DNA of 8,779 nt from Prolixibacteraceae bacterium UBA6029 (GCA_002429385.1 DIZL01000012.1:131710-140488), one strand, 5' to 3'; counted from the stretch's first letter, positions 1 to 6,824 are shown. A program made the numbers and translations. Notes: generated by a model from the sequence alone, not told the origin.

Positions 1-28
1 CTATTTCCTCTTTCCTTTTTCCTGATTC

Positions 29-925
29 CTAATCCGGATCGGATGCATCATCGTCATCCTTATTTCTACCGTACCGGTCAGGAACAAAAGTCTGGTCCGA
101 GATCGGGGGACGGATATAGGCCGGATTTGCTTTTCTGGGAAGCAGGACGATGGGGTCAGCCGGGACATGTTCATAAGGAATCAGGCTTAACAGGTGACTG
201 ATGCAATTCAGACGCGCCAGTTTTTGATTATCGGCAGGCACCACATACCATGGAGAATCTTTCAGATCGGTATATTTAAACATTTCATCTTTGGCTTTGG
301 AGTATTCGACCCACTTTTCACGTGAGACTACATCCATGGGACTTAGCTTCCATGATTTTGTCGGGTCGTTTAAGCGTTCCTGAAAACGGATTTCCTGCTC
401 TTCATCGGAAACCGAAAACCAGTATTTAATCAGGACGATTCCTGAACGGATCAGCATTTGTTCGAATTCAGGGCAGCTTCTGAAGAACTCCTGGTATTGA
501 TCTTCGGTACAGAATCCCATGACATGCTCCACACCGGCGCGGTTATACCAACTCCGGTCGAACAGAACGATTTCACTGCCAAAAGGCAGGTGTTTGACGT
601 ATCGTTGAAAGTACCATTCCGTCTTTTCCTTTTCTGTGGGAGTGCCCAGGGCTGCTATCCGACAGCTACGTGGGTTGAGGGGTTCGGTGATCCGCTTGAT
701 GACTCCGCCTTTACCGGCGGCATCACGGCCTTCGAACAATACCACCACCTTTAGCTTCTTATATTTGACCCATTCCTGAAGTTTGATCAACTCGATCTCG
801 AGTTTCCGAAGTTCTTTATTGTATCTTTTATTACTGATCAGAATATGGTCTTTCTTCTCAGGTTCAACATGTTTAAGGTGATTGCCTTCATGTTCCGAAT
901 GATGTTTTTCGTGATCTTTACCCAT
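29..925 (-). CDS. ppk2: Polyphosphate kinase 2, class I (PPK2 family)
   Basis: This 298-residue cytosolic enzyme should transfer phosphate between polyphosphate and nucleoside diphosphates (ADP/GDP to ATP/GTP, reversible). Visible motifs: Walker A GRDAAGKGG at residues 66-74, with K72 as the phosphate-binding lysine; Walker B FDRSWYNRAGVE at 122-133; between them the class I stretch GTPTEKEKTEWYFQRYV (94-110); and a lid region around 170-196 rich in Arg/Lys. Length and motif order match the single-domain class I group, whose established preference is NDP phosphorylation; the exact nucleotide is not readable here. The N-terminal 28 residues are unusual: seven His among many Glu/Lys. The C-terminus ends in an acidic run of Asp. 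The ATG at 925 is the only early Met, and no clear Shine-Dalgarno precedes it. It lies 97 bp downstream of the TS-like gene, with a possible promoter of its own in the gap. Confidence 0.93.
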   Translation of the reverse strand: MGKDHEKHHSEHEGNHLKHVEPEKKDHILISNKRYNKELRKLEIELIKLQEWVKYKKLKVVVLFEGRDAAGKGGVIKRITEPLNPRSCRIAALGTPTEKEKTEWYFQRYVKHLPFGSEIVLFDRSWYNRAGVEHVMGFCTEDQYQEFFRSCPEFEQMLIRSGIVLIKYWFSVSDEEQEIRFQERLNDPTKSWKLSPMDVVSREKWVEYSKAKDEMFKYTDLKDSPWYVVPADNQKLARLNCISHLLSLIPYEHVPADPIVLLPRKANPAYIRPPISDQTFVPDRYGRNKDDDDASDPD

Positions 926-961
926 GATTCTATAAATTTATTAATGAGTATTAATGAAGTT

Positions 962-993
962 GAAAATTACGAAACATCCGGCAGTAAATCAAC
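962..993 (-). promoter_or_regulatory. Possible Bacteroidota-type promoter for the PPK2 gene
   Basis: On the minus strand, GTTG (990-993) is followed after 20 bases by TAATTTTC (962-969). This is close to the Bacteroidota promoter pattern TTTG-N19/20-TAnnTTTG, with one mismatch in each box. It would give a 5' leader of roughly 30 bases before the ATG at 925. Both boxes are imperfect, so readthrough from the upstream TS-like gene remains an alternative. Confidence 0.35.
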
Positions 994-1022
994 TGTAATT
1001 TTTAGGGGTTGAACATTGGTCA

Positions 1023-1910
1023 CTAGCGGCTTTCGTCGAAGGCCTTTATTTTGGCAATCACCTGTTGTTCGGCCTGATCGTACATTTCGCGAAAGAATTC
1101 ATCGTTAAAATTCATTGTGCGTTCTTCAAAGGGCATATCCGACATTCGGTCGAAGAGCCTTTCCTTGGCTACTTTCAGGTCTTTGCCGTAAATGTGAAAG
1201 GAGTCGGCCTGCCAGTTCAAGCGACCCAATTTAACTGTACGACCTGTCTTTTCAGCTACTCCTGCAGCGATCACTTCCTTGTTAAACTGTACGAATCCGA
1301 ACATATTCATAAAATTGGCGCCCCACGCATCATTACTTCTGAAACGGATGTTGCAGTTCAGCCAGTAGATTCCTTCTTCATCTTCCAGAATGCGGTACCA
1401 CAAGGATTGCAGGCATGGGGGATCATAACAGTCGCAGTCGATATTTGACATCCAGGTAATCATCTGTGCCTGACGGGTAAAAGGTTGATTGGAGAGTTTG
1501 TCAATGACTGACTGTACCTGATCGACCTTGAAAGGCCCTGTTTCCTGTGATTTCCCATCCACCAGTTCTTTCCAGACCCCGTAATTCTGCATGCGTCCGT
1601 GATACGTATATTCCCATCGGGTATCACTTTCGACATTCATATTCTTCGTCCAGTGGTCTTTGTAGCCCTTTAGCTCCAGTACATACTCCTTCAGGTCGTC
1701 AATTCCTCCCGGGAATGCCATATGGATCATCGGATCGGTTTCAGGCTCTTCGATGGTAATATTCATTGTGCAATCCATGCTTTCAGGATCTTCCGGTTTG
1801 TCGTACTGGGTTTTAAAACGGGTACCCTGTTCATAGACAGCAGTTAAAGCTGCTTCATAAGCTTCGGCCAACGTTTTACGGGTAACTGAAATTACTGGAA
1901 TATTCTTCAT
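1023..1910 (-). CDS. Thymidylate synthase-fold protein (TS / pyrimidine hydroxymethylase family, atypical)
   Basis: This 295-residue protein belongs to the thymidylate synthase / dCMP-hydroxymethylase fold family, which adds a one-carbon unit to C5 of dUMP or dCMP using methylene-tetrahydrofolate. Recognised by alignment from memory to E. coli ThyA: PPC at 164-166 gives the nucleophile C166 (C146 in ThyA). FRSNDAW at 190-196 matches the phosphate-binding RSxD motif (R191, S192, D194). N202 falls ungapped on ThyA N177, the residue that selects uracil over cytosine. HIY at 239-241 matches the sugar-binding HxY. Differences: Leu167 replaces the His after the catalytic Cys; the ELLWFL-type helix is DLKEYVLEL (72-80); a WEYTYHGRMQNYG segment (99-111) replaces the usual GPVYGxQWR; and the C-terminus lacks a typical TS ending. 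dUMP specificity is inference. No dihydrofolate reductase gene is adjacent. The ATG at 1910 has no clear Shine-Dalgarno. Confidence 0.75.
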   Translation of the reverse strand: MKNIPVISVTRKTLAEAYEAALTAVYEQGTRFKTQYDKPEDPESMDCTMNITIEEPETDPMIHMAFPGGIDDLKEYVLELKGYKDHWTKNMNVESDTRWEYTYHGRMQNYGVWKELVDGKSQETGPFKVDQVQSVIDKLSNQPFTRQAQMITWMSNIDCDCYDPPCLQSLWYRILEDEEGIYWLNCNIRFRSNDAWGANFMNMFGFVQFNKEVIAAGVAEKTGRTVKLGRLNWQADSFHIYGKDLKVAKERLFDRMSDMPFEERTMNFNDEFFREMYDQAEQQVIAKIKAFDESR

Positions 1911-2055
1911 GATTAATTGGTTTTTAGACAGGTTTTAAAGCTAGTCAATATCAAATGGCAAAAGACAAGTTAGAGTTTGATTTTCTGAACAATCTATCAA
2001 CAGAGACCATATAGTTCAGGACTAAACGTATTAGTGTATTATCCCCGGGATTAAA

Positions 2056-2085
2056 GGATTCCATCTCTTTTAAAAGATGGAATCC
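2056..2085. repeat. Inverted repeat with 11-bp perfect arms
   Basis: GGATTCCATCT (2056-2066) and AGATGGAATCC (2075-2085) are exact reverse complements separated by 8 bases. The centre also contains the perfect palindrome CTTTTAAAAG (2067-2076). A smaller dyad ATCCC-C-GGGAT (2041-2051) lies just to the left, and GGGATT at 2048-2053 could pair alternatively with AATCCC at 2081-2086. There is no run of T after the stem on the plus strand and only TTTAAT on the minus strand, so it is a poor intrinsic terminator. It lies upstream of the proposed mfd promoter. It could be a regulator-binding dyad, a structured leader of the TS-like gene if that gene's promoter is farther right, or a remnant of a small repeat. 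Confidence 0.7.
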
Positions 2086-2128
2086 CTGGTGCCCTTTCAA
2101 GCAGCGAACACTTTCCCTCATTATTGCT

Positions 2129-2136
2129 TACCTTTG
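2129..2136 (+). promoter_or_regulatory. Putative -7 promoter element of mfd (TACCTTTG)
   Basis: TACCTTTG followed by CAGTC matches the Bacteroidota -7 consensus TAnnTTTG exactly. The expected start of transcription, a few bases downstream, leaves a leader of about 15 bases to the TTG at 2156. No recognisable TTTG -33 element is seen at the expected spacing. The same octamer precedes the secreted-protein gene on the minus strand near 8500. Confidence 0.55.
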
Positions 2137-2155
2137 CAGTCAAATTAGTTTTGAA

Positions 2156-5100
2156 TTGGAGCGTAAGGATTTTAGGAATTTGTTCAGAAAGCACGACCTG
2201 ATCGGCGAGTTGTGCCAAATGTTGAATATACCGGGTGAAAAGATTCACCTGAAGGGGAGTGTTGGCTCTTCACGAAGTATCCTTACCTGCCTGCTTTCCG
2301 AAGAAATACAAAAAACCTTTGTCATTTGCATGAATGACAAGGAAGAAGCAGCTTATTTTTACGACGACCTGAATATTCTGACTTCAGAAGTGCCCGTCCT
2401 GTTTTTCCCCTCATCCTTTAAGCGTTCGGTACATTACGAAACCATAGAACAGGAAAATATCATTCTGCGAACCGAAGTCCTCAACCGGCTGAAGGTGGAG
2501 AAACAGCTTCTGATTGTTACCTATCCTGAAGCGTTGAACGAGAAAGTGATTTCGGGAGAAGGGCTTGCCTCGCATACCTTTCAGGTGTCAAAAGGCGATA
2601 AACTGTCGATTGAATTTGTGAATGAGGTATTGTTTGAATACGGTTTCGAACGGGTTGAGTTTGTTTACGAACCCGGCCAGTATTCCATTCGTGGAGGTAT
2701 CGTTGATGTGTACTCCTATTCCAGTGAAGACCCTTACCGGCTTGACTTTTTTGGCGATGAGGTGGATACGATCCGTAGTTTCGATCTCGACAATCAGATT
2801 TCAAAGGAATCACTCAGTCGGATAAGCATCATTCCAAACATTCAGGATGATTTGCAAAACGTGGAGCGCATCAGTTTTATGGATTTTATTCCTGATGACA
2901 CATTGCTTTTTCTAAACGACATTCAACTGATCGTGGATCAGATGGAGTATAATTTCACCCAGACAATCGAAAAGGCTGAAACTGAAGAGGAGCGTAAGAA
3001 ATGGTTCTCCAAGCTTCTTTCAGGAGTAGTATTCTCAAAAGAAATTAAGCGTTTCACCTGTGCTGAGTTTGGACAAAAACACTTTTTCAAGAATTCAAAG
3101 GTAGTTGTATTTCATACTAATCCTCAGCCTGTTTTCAATAAGAACTTCGATTTGCTGGCCCAGAACCTGATCGACAATCAGAATTATGGCTTTACCAATT
3201 ATATTTTATCAACCAGTATCTCTCAGACTGATCGGCTGAAAGCAATTTTCGAAGATAAAGAATTGAAGGTAAGTTTCCGTCCGGTCAACTTTACCTTGCA
3301 TGAGGGATTTATTGACCACGACCGGAAAATTTGCTGTTATACTGATCACCAGATCTTTGAACGCTACCACCGCTTTGAAATTAAAACCCGCAAGGCCGAA
3401 CGCGACAGTATCACCTTTAAGGAGCTGAACAAACTTCATCAGGGCGATTATGTGGTACACGTCGATCATGGCATCGGTAAATTTGCAGGATTGGTAAAGA
3501 CCGAGGTGGATGGTAAACTTCAGGAAGCAATTCGCCTGACATACAAAGACAACGATGTGTTGCTGGTGAGCATCCACAACCTGCACCGCATTTCGAAATA
3601 CAAGGGTAAAGACGGTACTGAGCCAAACATCAGCAAACTTGGTAGCGGCGCCTGGCAAAAGCTGAAGGACCGCACCAAGCTGAAGGTGAAGGATATTGCC
3701 AAAGAGCTGATTGAATTGTACGCTCAACGTCTTCAGGAAAGTGGTTTTGCCTTCTCTCTGGATTCCTATCTGCAGGCAGAACTGGAAGCCTCGTTTATTT
3801 ATGAGGATACGCCTGACCAGGTGAAATCGACCATCGATGTGAAGGAAGACATGGAAAAAGAGATTCCTATGGACCGGTTAGTTTGTGGCGATGTGGGTTT
3901 CGGTAAAACTGAAATTGCCATTCGGGCTGCCTTTAAAGCGGTAGCCGACAGCAAACAGGTGGCTGTTCTCGTTCCAACAACCTTGCTTGCTCTTCAACAT
4001 TTCAGGACATTTACTGACCGTCTAAGCGATTTTCCTGCACGGGTAGAATACATTAGCCGCCTGCGAAAAGCTGCAGATGTGAAGCAGGTTTTAGAAGATA
4101 CAAAGGCAGGAAAAGTAGATATCCTGATTGGCACACATAAGCTGGTCGGCAAAGGAGTGATTTTTAAAGATCTGGGTTTGCTGATCGTGGATGAAGAACA
4201 GAAATTCGGTGTCTCGGTGAAGGAAAAGCTAAAACAGATGAAGGTGAACGTGGATACGCTTACCCTTACGGCCACACCTATTCCCCGTACACTCCAGTTT
4301 TCAATGATGGGTGCGCGCGACCTGTCGGTCATTATGACACCCCCGCCCAACAGATACCCTATTGCTACTGAACTGCATGGTTTTAATGAAGATATTATCC
4401 GTGAAGCCATTCAGTATGAAATGGCACGCAATGGACAAGTGTTTTTTATCCATAACCGGGTTGCAAATATCTATGAGGTGGAAGCTGTTATTCGGAAAAT
4501 TGTACCTGGAGTGCGCACCATAGTAGGACACGGACAGATGGAAGGCGAAAAGCTTGAGAAAGTAATGATGGATTTTATCAACGGTGAATTCGATGTTCTG
4601 GTTGCAACGACCATCATCGAGTCGGGACTTGATATCCCCAATGCCAATACCATCATCATCAACCATGCAGAGAACTTCGGACTAAGCGATCTTCACCAGT
4701 TACGCGGCAGAGTCGGGCGTTCGAATAAAAAGGCATTCTGCTATCTTCTGGCACCACCGCTATCGACCCTGACCACCGAAGCACGTCGGCGTTTGCGTGC
4801 TATCGAAGAGTTTTCAGAACTTGGGAGCGGGTTTAATATTGCCATGCAGGATTTGGATATCCGGGGAGCAGGAAATCTCCTGGGCGCCGAACAGAGTGGG
4901 TTTATCGCTGATATTGGCTTCGAAACCTATCATCGTATCCTGAACGAAGCCATTCAGGAATTAAAACAGACTGAGTTTAAAGAGATATTCAAAGACGAAA
5001 AGGCGGATTCATCACAGGCCTTCCTCAACGTGAAATTTGGCAGCGACTGCCAGATTGATACCGACTTACAATTGCTGTTCCCGGATAAATATATCCAGAG

Positions 5101-5494
5101 TACATCGGAACGAATGCTGCTTTACCGTGAGCTCGATAACCAGGAAAATGAAGAAGGATTAGTCCTTTTCGAGGCAGGACTGGCTGATCGGTTTGGTAAA
5201 TTACCAAATGAAAGTATAGAATTGATTGAAGTGGTACGCTTACGCTGGGTAGCTATACAGCTGGGAATGGAAAAGATTATCCTGAAGAATAAGAAAATGA
5301 TCTGCCAGTTTATATCCGATCCGCAGTCGTCGTTTTACCAATCACCGGTATTTGTTAAGATACTGCATTATGTGCAAACACATCCTCAAACCTGCCGCAT
5401 GAAGGAAGGCAATAACCGACTTTCACTGACCTTCGAGAAGGTGAAAAGTGTCAACCTGGCGAAGGTTGTATTGGAGGGAGTGGTGGAGGGATAG
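2156..5494 (+). CDS. mfd: Transcription-repair coupling factor Mfd
   Basis: Mfd is a DNA translocase that removes RNA polymerase stalled at lesions and recruits UvrA for nucleotide excision repair. At 1112 residues it is close to the usual length (about 1150) and shows the full order of domains. The UvrB-like N-terminal module includes YSIRGGIVDVY around 176-186 and lacks a working Walker A. A CarD-like RNA-polymerase-interacting domain starts at about 424 (LHQGDYVVHVDHGIGKF). The RecG-type motor has motif I GDVGFGKT (578-585), motif II DEEQ (679-682), motif III TATPIPRT (705-712) and motif VI QLRGRVGRS (848-856). The translocation module includes GAEQSGF from 910, and a C-terminal TRCF domain covers about 955-1080. 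I chose TTG at 2156 because it follows a plausible promoter and keeps the N-terminal helix; the first in-frame ATG (2219, Met22) would trim that helix. It converges on the ORF6N gene with 32 bp between. Confidence 0.97.
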   Translation: MERKDFRNLFRKHDLIGELCQMLNIPGEKIHLKGSVGSSRSILTCLLSEEIQKTFVICMNDKEEAAYFYDDLNILTSEVPVLFFPSSFKRSVHYETIEQENIILRTEVLNRLKVEKQLLIVTYPEALNEKVISGEGLASHTFQVSKGDKLSIEFVNEVLFEYGFERVEFVYEPGQYSIRGGIVDVYSYSSEDPYRLDFFGDEVDTIRSFDLDNQISKESLSRISIIPNIQDDLQNVERISFMDFIPDDTLLFLNDIQLIVDQMEYNFTQTIEKAETEEERKKWFSKLLSGVVFSKEIKRFTCAEFGQKHFFKNSKVVVFHTNPQPVFNKNFDLLAQNLIDNQNYGFTNYILSTSISQTDRLKAIFEDKELKVSFRPVNFTLHEGFIDHDRKICCYTDHQIFERYHRFEIKTRKAERDSITFKELNKLHQGDYVVHVDHGIGKFAGLVKTEVDGKLQEAIRLTYKDNDVLLVSIHNLHRISKYKGKDGTEPNISKLGSGAWQKLKDRTKLKVKDIAKELIELYAQRLQESGFAFSLDSYLQAELEASFIYEDTPDQVKSTIDVKEDMEKEIPMDRLVCGDVGFGKTEIAIRAAFKAVADSKQVAVLVPTTLLALQHFRTFTDRLSDFPARVEYISRLRKAADVKQVLEDTKAGKVDILIGTHKLVGKGVIFKDLGLLIVDEEQKFGVSVKEKLKQMKVNVDTLTLTATPIPRTLQFSMMGARDLSVIMTPPPNRYPIATELHGFNEDIIREAIQYEMARNGQVFFIHNRVANIYEVEAVIRKIVPGVRTIVGHGQMEGEKLEKVMMDFINGEFDVLVATTIIESGLDIPNANTIIINHAENFGLSDLHQLRGRVGRSNKKAFCYLLAPPLSTLTTEARRRLRAIEEFSELGSGFNIAMQDLDIRGAGNLLGAEQSGFIADIGFETYHRILNEAIQELKQTEFKEIFKDEKADSSQAFLNVKFGSDCQIDTDLQLLFPDKYIQSTSERMLLYRELDNQENEEGLVLFEAGLADRFGKLPNESIELIEVVRLRWVAIQLGMEKIILKNKKMICQFISDPQSSFYQSPVFVKILHYVQTHPQTCRMKEGNNRLSLTFEKVKSVNLAKVVLEGVVEG

Positions 5495-5526
5495 TGAAAT
5501 TTAGATTTTTATTCTAATGATCCTGG

Positions 5527-6057
5527 TTATTTGCTTTTTTGACCAATTTTATAACCAATTTGTGGTAGCTTTTGAACAGTTGTTGGCTGTTTCATCAATT
5601 CCCTAATAGCTTGAAATACCATTAAAAATTGCTTGTCATATTTGGATTCAAGATCAGATAGCTTTCTTTCCAATTCTTTATTCGCAGATAAAATTTCTCT
5701 CAGCTTTACAAATACTCTTACAATTAATACACTGGTTTGAATTGCGAGTGGGGTGTTCAATACACTTGCAAGCATAATTGTACCATGTTCTGAAAATGCA
5801 TAAGGATTAGTTCTGGCGAATTTGAGTTTCTGAAGGTGATCGCAATTTGCGATAACCTCTGCTTTTTCTTCATTAGTAAGTTGAAACATAAAGTCACCTG
5901 GAAAGCGGTCCTTGTTTCTTTTTACTTGTTCATTCAATCTACTTGTCTTAAGTCCATATAATACTGCTAAATCAGCATCAAGCATCACTTTTTGTCCTCT
6001 TAAAAGTAAGATTGATCGGTCAATTTTTTCTGTTGGAATTATTGTGATTTTATCCAT
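5527..6057 (-). CDS. ORF6N-domain DNA-binding protein
   Basis: This 176-residue protein carries an ORF6N domain at about residues 12-97, a DNA-binding module common in phages and in Bacteroidota accessory genes. Seen directly: the N-terminal part IDRSILLLRGQKVMLDADLA is followed by VLYGLKTSRLNEQVKRN and RFPGDFMFQLT, then NPYAFSEHGTIMLASVLNT (84-102), the hallmark run. Residues about 117-150 form a charged heptad-like helix, probably a coiled coil for dimerisation. The C-terminal tail is short and basic (KIGQKSK). The gene is visibly more AT-rich than mfd and stands alone, so it is probably acquired. Target and biological role are unknown; such genes are often annotated only as ORF6N proteins. 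Two matching palindromes, one 15 bp before the ATG and one inside the gene, suggest autoregulation (inference). The ATG at 6057 has no strong Shine-Dalgarno; an A-rich tract precedes it. Confidence 0.92.
   Translation of the reverse strand: MDKITIIPTEKIDRSILLLRGQKVMLDADLAVLYGLKTSRLNEQVKRNKDRFPGDFMFQLTNEEKAEVIANCDHLQKLKFARTNPYAFSEHGTIMLASVLNTPLAIQTSVLIVRVFVKLREILSANKELERKLSDLESKYDKQFLMVFQAIRELMKQPTTVQKLPQIGYKIGQKSK
5834..5858. promoter_or_regulatory. Intragenic 25-bp palindrome, candidate operator of the ORF6N gene
   Basis: The core ATCGCAA-T-TTGCGAT (5839-5853) is a perfect dyad centred at 5846. It extends to AGGT on the left and ACCT on the right, so 11 of the 12 base pairs across the centre match. 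It lies within codons for residues 68-74 (VIANCDH). A sister site lies upstream of the start codon at 6067-6089. Operator function is inference. Confidence 0.5.
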
Positions 6058-6066
6058 GATTTAAAA

Positions 6067-6089
6067 GGTTGTCGCATTTTGCGATATCC
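6067..6089. promoter_or_regulatory. Upstream dyad, candidate operator of the ORF6N gene
   Basis: TCGCATTTTGCGA (6072-6084), centred at 6078, has flanking GGT/TCC symmetry; 8 of 11 pairs across the 23 bp match. It differs from the intragenic site at one of the 13 core bases, and the two sites match at 19 of 22 positions in direct orientation (5833-5854 against 6065-6086). The core ends 15 bases before the ATG at 6057 on the minus strand, where a bound repressor would block initiation. Function is inferred. Confidence 0.5.
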
Positions 6090-6219
6090 CAGGTTAATAG
6101 AAAAGACATTTATTATAAAAATAAACATTTATTCGGACATCAGGCTGTATTTCGTTCCTTTTGTTAATTCCAATTTTCAAACAAATGCAACGGATGTTAT
6201 TACCCTTTCATGTTTCGAA

Positions 6220-6232
6220 AACCCGAAGGGTT
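6220..6232 (-). terminator. Possible weak terminator downstream of the membrane-protein gene
   Basis: On the minus strand AACCC-TTC-GGGTT forms a 5-bp stem with a 3-base loop, followed by TTC, so the T tract is short. It lies about 115 bases after the stop of the 6347-6748 gene and before the ORF6N gene, the right place to end that transcript. The stem is small and may be incidental. Confidence 0.3.
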
Positions 6233-6346
6233 GGATACCATTGTGGCTGTGACTAATCGAATGATTTTGATTAACCCGATCAGTATCTATATACATGAAA
6301 TTAGATAAAATTTTGGGAAAGGAAAAAGCGATGATTCATTTTTCTT

Positions 6347-6748
6347 TTATTCGTTCTGTGTTTTTTGAATGTTTTTCTTCTTCAGGAAGTGGCTGATAAT
6401 AAAAAGTATCCCTACAACCACAAAGGGGAAAGTAATCATCATTACGATTCCCAGACTGGCGCCAACAGAGAAATGGTTCCTGTTATGGTTAAGCATAAAG
6501 ATAAAGGGACTCAGTCCAAGTCCAATGATTGTAAAAATAATACCTCCGTATAATTCCCATTTCCAGGCAACAATTAAAAATGCAAGCAAGATAAAGGAGG
6601 GAATCAGGTGTATAACGAAATCACCGAGTTGCTGCCAGAGTGTGAGGCCAGGAGCAAAAGCATCGAGTGCGAACATACTGACAAAAAGAATGGCCAGGAT
6701 GCATATGATCCGTGGTAGCCAATAAATCAGACTGATTGAAGTTTTCAT
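6347..6748 (-). CDS. Small four-helix integral membrane protein (DUF7670-like)
   Basis: A 133-residue inner-membrane protein of unknown function. Hydrophobic segments are visible at about 12-30, 43-62, 67-87 and 97-120. The C-terminus is basic and hydrophilic (KKKNIQK), which places both ends in the cytoplasm by the positive-inside rule. The pattern LPRIICILAILFVSMFALD, then HLIPSFILLAFLIVAWKWE and GGIIF, resembles a short family frequent in Bacteroidota that I believe is named DUF7670; this naming is from memory and unchecked. No catalytic motif is visible. The gene follows the SDR gene on the same strand after a 159-bp gap containing a weak hairpin, so it may be transcribed separately, although no convincing promoter is seen. 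The ATG at 6748 is followed by a short polar N-terminus (MKTSISLIYW) and is the natural start. Confidence 0.8.
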   Translation of the reverse strand: MKTSISLIYWLPRIICILAILFVSMFALDAFAPGLTLWQQLGDFVIHLIPSFILLAFLIVAWKWELYGGIIFTIIGLGLSPFIFMLNHNRNHFSVGASLGIVMMITFPFVVVGILFIISHFLKKKNIQKTQNE

Positions 6749-6802
6749 TCTACATGAGATTTGGTCCTACTCTTCTGGCTTTTTGGGAACGCCCCGTTTT
6801 TT

Positions 6803-6824
6803 AAGTGGGGTCTGGTCTCCACTT
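6803..6824. repeat. Hairpin-forming dyad in the SDR to membrane-protein gap
   Basis: AAGTGG (6803-6808) and CCACTT (6819-6824) are reverse complements around a 10-base loop; with one bulged A the arms extend into flanking T and A runs. On the minus strand the stem is followed by AAAAAA, not T, so it does not look like an intrinsic terminator for the SDR transcript, although on the plus strand it precedes TAAAAT. It is weak and of unknown role. Confidence 0.3.

Larger units (their letters stand above)
1911..2155. other. Divergent intergenic region between the TS-like gene and mfd
   Basis: This spacer separates two divergently transcribed genes and holds the mfd -7 element and a strong inverted repeat (separate entries). 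For the TS-like gene I see only a weak candidate on the minus strand, TAGCTTTA at about 1934-1941, with no correctly spaced -33 box. No reading frame in the spacer looks like a gene: the short minus-strand frame at 2051-2248 runs over the inverted repeat and into mfd. Confidence 0.5.
6058..6346. other. Intergenic region without a recognisable gene
   Basis: This AT-rich 289-base spacer lies between the ORF6N start and the stop of the membrane-protein gene. It holds the candidate operator at 6067-6089 and a small hairpin at 6220-6232. Short frames such as ATG at 6185 (23 codons) and ATG at 6295 (33 codons, running into the neighbour) have no support. No TAnnTTTG box is seen for the ORF6N gene; a TATAAT-like string on the minus strand near 6113-6118 lacks a partner -35. 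Confidence 0.5.

Noticed and set aside
1065..1448. Plus-strand frame of 127 codons opposite the TS-like gene
   Set aside because: The minus-strand frame has recognisable TS motifs over the same bases; the plus-strand peptide has none.
3209..3727. Long minus-strand open frame (172 codons) opposite mfd
   Set aside because: It lies wholly antisense to a strongly conserved part of mfd (the RNA-polymerase-interacting domain), and its peptide shows no domain; it is a codon-usage shadow.
3994..4410. Minus-strand frame of 138 codons opposite the mfd motor domain
   Set aside because: Antisense to helicase motifs I to III; Ser- and Ile-rich low-information peptide, and it overlaps another antisense frame.
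5539..5564. Direct repeat ACCAATTT twice near the ORF6N C-terminus
   Set aside because: It encodes the repeated IG(Y/Q) residues of the protein tail; it is too short and there are only two copies.
6113..6118. TATAAT string on the minus strand upstream of the ORF6N gene
   Set aside because: It lies in a very AT-rich stretch with no -35 partner; Bacteroidota promoters use a different -7 element.
6295..6396. Small plus-strand frame (33 codons) from ATG at 6295
   Set aside because: It runs into the antisense of the membrane-protein gene, with no promoter or ribosome site and a low-complexity peptide.
6369..6725. Plus-strand frame of 118 codons opposite the membrane-protein gene
   Set aside because: The minus-strand product has four clean hydrophobic helices and a family resemblance; this one has no coherent pattern.
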